Below, piece after piece: positions 6,094 through 8,786 of a stretch of 8,786 nucleotides of DNA. How positions within the stretch are numbered: position 1 is the stretch's first letter; each line of letters opens with the position of its first letter. This DNA is from JAVBMO01 sp031552355 (GTDB taxonomy: Bacteria > Bacteroidota > Bacteroidia > Bacteroidales > P3): assembly GCA_031552355.1 (NCBI GenBank), contig JAVBMO010000073.1, positions 1 to 8,786 on the forward strand. The letters run 5' to 3'. The notes beneath the pieces were generated by a model. That model was not told the origin of the DNA. It ran no database searches and saw only the letters and a program-made list of their open reading frames with translations. A program made the position numbers and the translations under genes.

Positions 6094-7530
6094 TTAAATA
6101 TCGCCTTGTTCAAGGTGCCGGAGGTTTATTTTCAGGGAGTAATGTTTTTTCAGATAAGCCGCTAACTGTTCTGCGCAATAAACCGACCGATGCTGTCCAC
6201 CTGTGCATCCGTAGCCTACCAGCAAATGGGAAAATCCACGCTCCAAATAATTTTTTATGGAAATTTCTATCAAAGAAAAGCTATTGGAAAGAAATTCTTC
6301 TACCGTTTTTTCTTTTTCCAAAAAATCAATCACTTCAGCATCTTTTCCGGTTTGGGTCCGGAAACGAACTTCCCTTCCCGGATTGGGTAATGCCCTGCAA
6401 TCGAACAAAAAACCGCCGCCATTTCCACTGAAATCTATAGGAAGTTTTTTCTTGTAGGAAAAACTATAAACCGACACCGTCAAACCTTCATCGAAATTCT
6501 CTTCTTTTTCCCCGGGAATAAAACGGTTCAACATTTTTTTACTACACATTTCTTTCCAAATATTTTGCAAAACAGGCAGATGAACCGGCAATTCCACATT
6601 TTCTATCAGCCACGAAAGGTTTTGCAAAGCCGGAGCAATACTTTTCAGAAAATGAACTTTGTTTTCGTAAATTCCACGATATCCGTAGGTTCCAAAAGCC
6701 TGCATAATCCGCATAAATACAAATCCATAGAAAAGACCGCTAAACTCTTCTTGGTCGATAGAAATACGTTCGGATATTTTGCGGATGTAGATTTCCAGCA
6801 AATGTTTGCGGACTGTATTAGGCATTTCGGCCTTGCCATCGAAAAGCAGAGAAGCCAAATCGTATTGCAATGGGCCTTTTCGTCCACCTTGATAATCAAT
6901 GAAATAAAAATTTTCGTCTTTCAGCATGATATTTCTCGACTGAAAATCGCGAAACATAAAATAATCCGGCGCCGCCTTTTTTAGAAAAGAAATAAATACC
7001 TGAAAATCTGTTTCTAAATCCTGTTCATCGAATGGAATATTTGCTAATTTTAGGAAACAATATTTGAAATAATTCAAATCCCAACTCATGCATTGTTCGT
7101 CGAAAACGTTACGTGGATAGCATTTGCTATAACCCATAACTTCGTTTCCATCTAACTGAAAATGAATTAGATGTTCGATTATTTTTTCGTAAAAAGTAAG
7201 TGTTTCTGCATTGAAACGCTCCTGCGAACTTTTTCCTGACAAATAATGGAAAAGCGTTGTATCACCCAAATCTTCCAAAAGGTAATATTGACGGGTAGTA
7301 TCGATAGAATAAATCTTTGGAACAGGCAGATTTTTTGTCAAAAAATTTTCTGTAAAACTAAAAAAAGCTTCATTTTCACGAATATCGGCATTGAAAGCAC
7401 CCAAACAACTTTGGGTTGCCCCCTTTATGCGATAATAAACTCTGTTAGAGCCATGTGCCGATATTTTTTCGATGCTTGCAGCTTCTTCTTTTGCCCACAA
7501 TTGAAAAAGACTTCTAAATTTTTCCTGCAT
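6094..7530 (-). CDS. AmgK-like aminosugar kinase fused to RapZ C-terminal domain
   Basis: A 478-residue two-domain protein. Residues about 1-335 form an aminoglycoside-phosphotransferase/choline-kinase-fold kinase: SNRVYYRI near 28-35, hinge LLEDLGD (84-90), catalytic loop FRDFQSRNIM (193-202, Asp195, Asn200) and metal-binding IDYQ (211-214) with GPLQYDLASLL (219-229). This resembles AmgK, which phosphorylates N-acetylmuramate and N-acetylglucosamine at C1 in peptidoglycan recycling. Residues about 351-474 match the RapZ C-terminal domain: FLFDCRALPNP (374-384), TGKD (394-397), VGYGCTGGQHRSVYCAEQLA (438-457). In E. coli that domain binds glucosamine-6-phosphate and RNA. The RapZ N-terminal Walker-A ATPase is missing and the kinase sits in its place. 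No murU-like nucleotidyltransferase gene is in the window. The sugar substrate and regulatory role are inferred. Confidence 0.9.
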   Translation of the reverse strand: MQEKFRSLFQLWAKEEAASIEKISAHGSNRVYYRIKGATQSCLGAFNADIRENEAFFSFTENFLTKNLPVPKIYSIDTTRQYYLLEDLGDTTLFHYLSGKSSQERFNAETLTFYEKIIEHLIHFQLDGNEVMGYSKCYPRNVFDEQCMSWDLNYFKYCFLKLANIPFDEQDLETDFQVFISFLKKAAPDYFMFRDFQSRNIMLKDENFYFIDYQGGRKGPLQYDLASLLFDGKAEMPNTVRKHLLEIYIRKISERISIDQEEFSGLFYGFVFMRIMQAFGTYGYRGIYENKVHFLKSIAPALQNLSWLIENVELPVHLPVLQNIWKEMCSKKMLNRFIPGEKEENFDEGLTVSVYSFSYKKKLPIDFSGNGGGFLFDCRALPNPGREVRFRTQTGKDAEVIDFLEKEKTVEEFLSNSFSLIEISIKNYLERGFSHLLVGYGCTGGQHRSVYCAEQLAAYLKKHYSLKINLRHLEQGDI

Positions 7531-7566
7531 ATTATTTGCTTTTGAAAAGAAACCATTTTTATTTAT

Positions 7567-7575
7567 GCAAAAGTA
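7567..7575 (-). promoter_or_regulatory. -7 promoter element of the kinase-RapZ fusion gene
   Basis: Minus-strand TACTTTTGC is a perfect TAnnTTTG match lying 36 bases upstream of the ATG at 7530, giving a leader of about 30 bases. The nearest upstream TTG (7604-7602) is 26 bases away, longer than usual, and lies inside the 16-base palindrome. The -33 recognition may therefore be weak and dependent on a regulator. Confidence 0.55.
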
Positions 7576-7596
7576 GTAACTTTTATATTATACGGC

Positions 7597-7612
7597 TTTT
7601 ACAATTGTAAAA
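7597..7612. promoter_or_regulatory. Perfect 16-base palindrome, candidate operator
   Basis: TTTTACAATTGTAAAA is fully self-complementary. It lies in the 194-base divergent region between the fusion gene and the HdeD-like gene, 21 bases upstream of the fusion gene's -7 element. The half-site AATTGTAAA recurs at 7681-7689, 36 bases before the HdeD-like ATG. A dimeric regulator could bind both places. No regulator gene is adjacent, and AT-rich palindromes also arise by chance. Confidence 0.4.
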
Positions 7613-7724
7613 TATCAATATCCTTCGTATGTTAAAATCTTATGGAATTTTGAACAAAAAAAATAGTCAAGCTGTTATTTAATTGTAAATCTTATACTAT
7701 ATTAACACTAAAACACTTATTAAA

Positions 7725-8297
7725 ATGGAAACAGGATTATTTACTTCAGTAAAAGAAATTATTAAAAATTGGTGGATTTCACTGGTTTTGGGTATCGTTT
7801 TTGTCATCATGGGCGTTTGGATGATATGCGATCCGGTTGAAAGTCTTATCACATTATCGCTTGTATTCAGCCTACTTTGGTTGTTTAGCGGAATCATGGA
7901 AATTATTTTCGCTGTAAGCAATCGAAAAAGTTTAGAAGCTTGGGGCTGGACACTAACCTCGGGAATTATTGACTTTTTGTTAGGCGCTTTTTTGTTTATT
8001 TTTCCTTGGGTAACTTTGGCTATTTTGCCCTTTCTTGTGGCTTTTTGGTTTATGTTTAAAGGCATTCTTGCTATCGGGTTTTCATTAGATCTTCATCGTA
8101 TGAAAACTGCCGGTTGGGGTTATTTACTTACATTAGGGATTGTTATCAGCATTTTATCTCTAATTTTTATCTTCATCCCTATGGCCGGTCTTTTTACTGT
8201 CGTTACAATAACCTCTTTTACGTTTCTTCTTATGGGAATTTACAGAATCATGCTTTCATTTGAACTTAAAAAATTCAAGAAAGATTTGGATTTGTAA
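7725..8297 (+). CDS. HdeD/DUF308 family six-helix membrane protein
   Basis: A 190-residue, highly hydrophobic protein with six predicted membrane helices (about residues 16-34, 39-63, 73-93, 96-118, 129-151 and 155-177) in three similar pairs. A short basic C-terminal tail (LKKFKKDLDL) is probably cytoplasmic. The repeated glycine-rich starts such as LVLGIVFVIMGVWMICDP and SGIIDFLLGAFLFIFPW are characteristic of DUF308, the family of the E. coli acid-resistance protein HdeD. The length is usual for the family. It is transcribed alone, divergent from the kinase-RapZ gene and closed by a strong terminator. No clear TAnnTTTG promoter is seen upstream on this strand. A role in acid or envelope stress is by family only; biochemical activity is not known. 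Confidence 0.87.
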   Translation: METGLFTSVKEIIKNWWISLVLGIVFVIMGVWMICDPVESLITLSLVFSLLWLFSGIMEIIFAVSNRKSLEAWGWTLTSGIIDFLLGAFLFIFPWVTLAILPFLVAFWFMFKGILAIGFSLDLHRMKTAGWGYLLTLGIVISILSLIFIFIPMAGLFTVVTITSFTFLLMGIYRIMLSFELKKFKKDLDL

Positions 8298-8333
8298 GCC
8301 TAATTCTGAAGCTTGTTTTAAGGGTTCGTTCTT

Positions 8334-8377
8334 GGCAATTCCTCTGTAAGCTCTAAGCCTCAGAGGAATTGTCTTTT
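8334..8377 (+). terminator. Strong intrinsic terminator after the HdeD-like gene
   Basis: CAATTCCTCTG (8336-8346) and CAGAGGAATTG (8361-8371) form a perfect 11-base stem, extended by a G-T and a G-C pair at the base (8334-8335 with 8372-8373), with a 14-base loop. TTTT (8374-8377) follows directly. No T-run is present on the other strand, so it serves the plus-strand gene. Confidence 0.85.
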
Positions 8378-8402
8378 ACAAGGGATGCTAATTTCAATAG
8401 GT

Positions 8403-8786
8403 CTAAGATTCGATATACGCAACCCCTTCTGCGACAATCTTAACGTTGCCCTGCATCCACATTTTTTCTGCTTTTCCATTGTATCTTACAAATACAGTAA
8501 TTTTTCCACCCGGCTGTTCTATTTCTATCTCTGTATCCGTACCGGCTTGTTGGGCAAGATAAGCGCCTACAGCGCAAGAACCGGTTCCACATGCCTTTTC
8601 CCATACAGGAAAGCCGATTTCCTTCACAAAGACAATAGGTTCCATATAGTTATTTCCTTCATCAAAAAACATGATTCCAAAAGCTTCTTCATTGGAAAAA
8701 TGCTGTGCTTGCCTGATTATTTCTTGTACAAAATCCTCTTTAGGAATCCCCAACATATTATTTTGTACAATAATATGTTCTATTCC
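8403..8786 (-). CDS. DapF-fold amino acid racemase, CntK-like (C-terminal part, 5' end outside window)
   Basis: The minus-strand frame is open from the window edge (8786) to the TAG at 8403-8405, giving 127 residues beginning GIEHIIVQNN; the ATG at 8756 is internal. The segment is the second lobe of a diaminopimelate-epimerase fold: ACGTGSCAVGAY carries the catalytic cysteine (Cys66 of this fragment) and EQPGGKITV follows. Canonical DapF has an R-x-YERGxGET stretch before the cysteine; here it is VFVKEIGFPVWEK, lacking the arginine and glutamate that help hold diaminopimelate. Recalled features of staphylococcal CntK, the histidine racemase of staphylopine synthesis, fit better: GMMLFDE...PLIYIPEI...WE..CGSG and a terminal VATGKAYIE, against GIMFFDE...PIVFVKEI...WEKACGTG and VAEGVAYIES here. 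The substrate is thus probably not diaminopimelate; the CntK link rests on memory of that sequence. Confidence 0.75.
   Translation of the reverse strand, partial: GIEHIIVQNNMLGIPKEDFVQEIIRQAQHFSNEEAFGIMFFDEGNNYMEPIVFVKEIGFPVWEKACGTGSCAVGAYLAQQAGTDTEIEIEQPGGKITVFVRYNGKAEKMWMQGNVKIVAEGVAYIES

Noticed and set aside
6565..6984. A 139-codon plus-strand open frame opposite the kinase-RapZ gene
   Set aside because: It lies entirely within the kinase coding region on the other strand, has no recognisable motifs and no promoter, and fits an antisense shadow frame.
7645..7652. GAATTTTG as a plus-strand -7 promoter element for the HdeD-like gene
   Set aside because: It lacks the conserved TA at the start of TAnnTTTG and no matching -33 element is in place.
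8403..8756. A complete small protein starting at the ATG at 8756
   Set aside because: The frame continues open to the window edge and the added residues GIEHIIVQNN fit the racemase family, so the gene is simply cut by the window.

Overview
The window looks like a chromosomal segment of a Bacteroidota bacterium, probably Bacteroidales-like. The evidence is AT-rich DNA, SprB-type repeats followed by a gliding-motility-type (type B) type IX secretion C-terminal domain, a DUF3822 gene beside rsmD, an aminosugar-kinase/RapZ-C-terminal fusion protein, and promoters matching the Bacteroidota -7 element TAnnTTTG. No rRNA, tRNA, CRISPR array, insertion sequence or phage gene was seen. No intergenic gap exceeds 200 bases.

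Layout. (1) 2-1561, plus strand: the 3' end of a large secreted surface protein with three SprB repeats and a C-terminal secretion signal, followed by a probable terminator. (2) 1686-4544, plus strand: a tight four-gene operon with its own promoter. It encodes a LiaF-like membrane protein with VFGG repeats, a LytS-family four-helix membrane histidine kinase, a LytTR response regulator, and a 79-residue HMA-fold-like protein without the metal-binding cysteines. A pair of direct repeats with a 21-base period lies just upstream of the promoter and could be the LytTR operator. (3) 4585-5964, minus strand: a DUF3822 gene followed by rsmD (16S rRNA m2G966 methyltransferase), converging on the previous operon. 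(4) 6094-7530, minus strand: a fusion of an AmgK-like aminosugar kinase with the C-terminal domain of RapZ, the part that senses glucosamine-6-phosphate in enterobacteria. (5) 7725-8297, plus strand: an HdeD/DUF308 six-helix membrane protein, divergent from the fusion gene and ending in a strong terminator. The divergent intergenic region holds a perfect 16-base palindrome. (6) 8403-8786, minus strand: the C-terminal part of a diaminopimelate-epimerase-fold racemase that resembles CntK (histidine racemase of staphylopine synthesis) more than true DapF.

Functionally, the regulatory operon looks like a membrane or cell-envelope stress circuit in which a LiaF-like protein is paired with a LytS/LytTR system instead of the LiaS/LiaR type known from Firmicutes. 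The fusion protein suggests that amino-sugar salvage for peptidoglycan is coupled to amino-sugar sensing. The partial racemase hints that an opine-metallophore pathway may lie just beyond the right edge.
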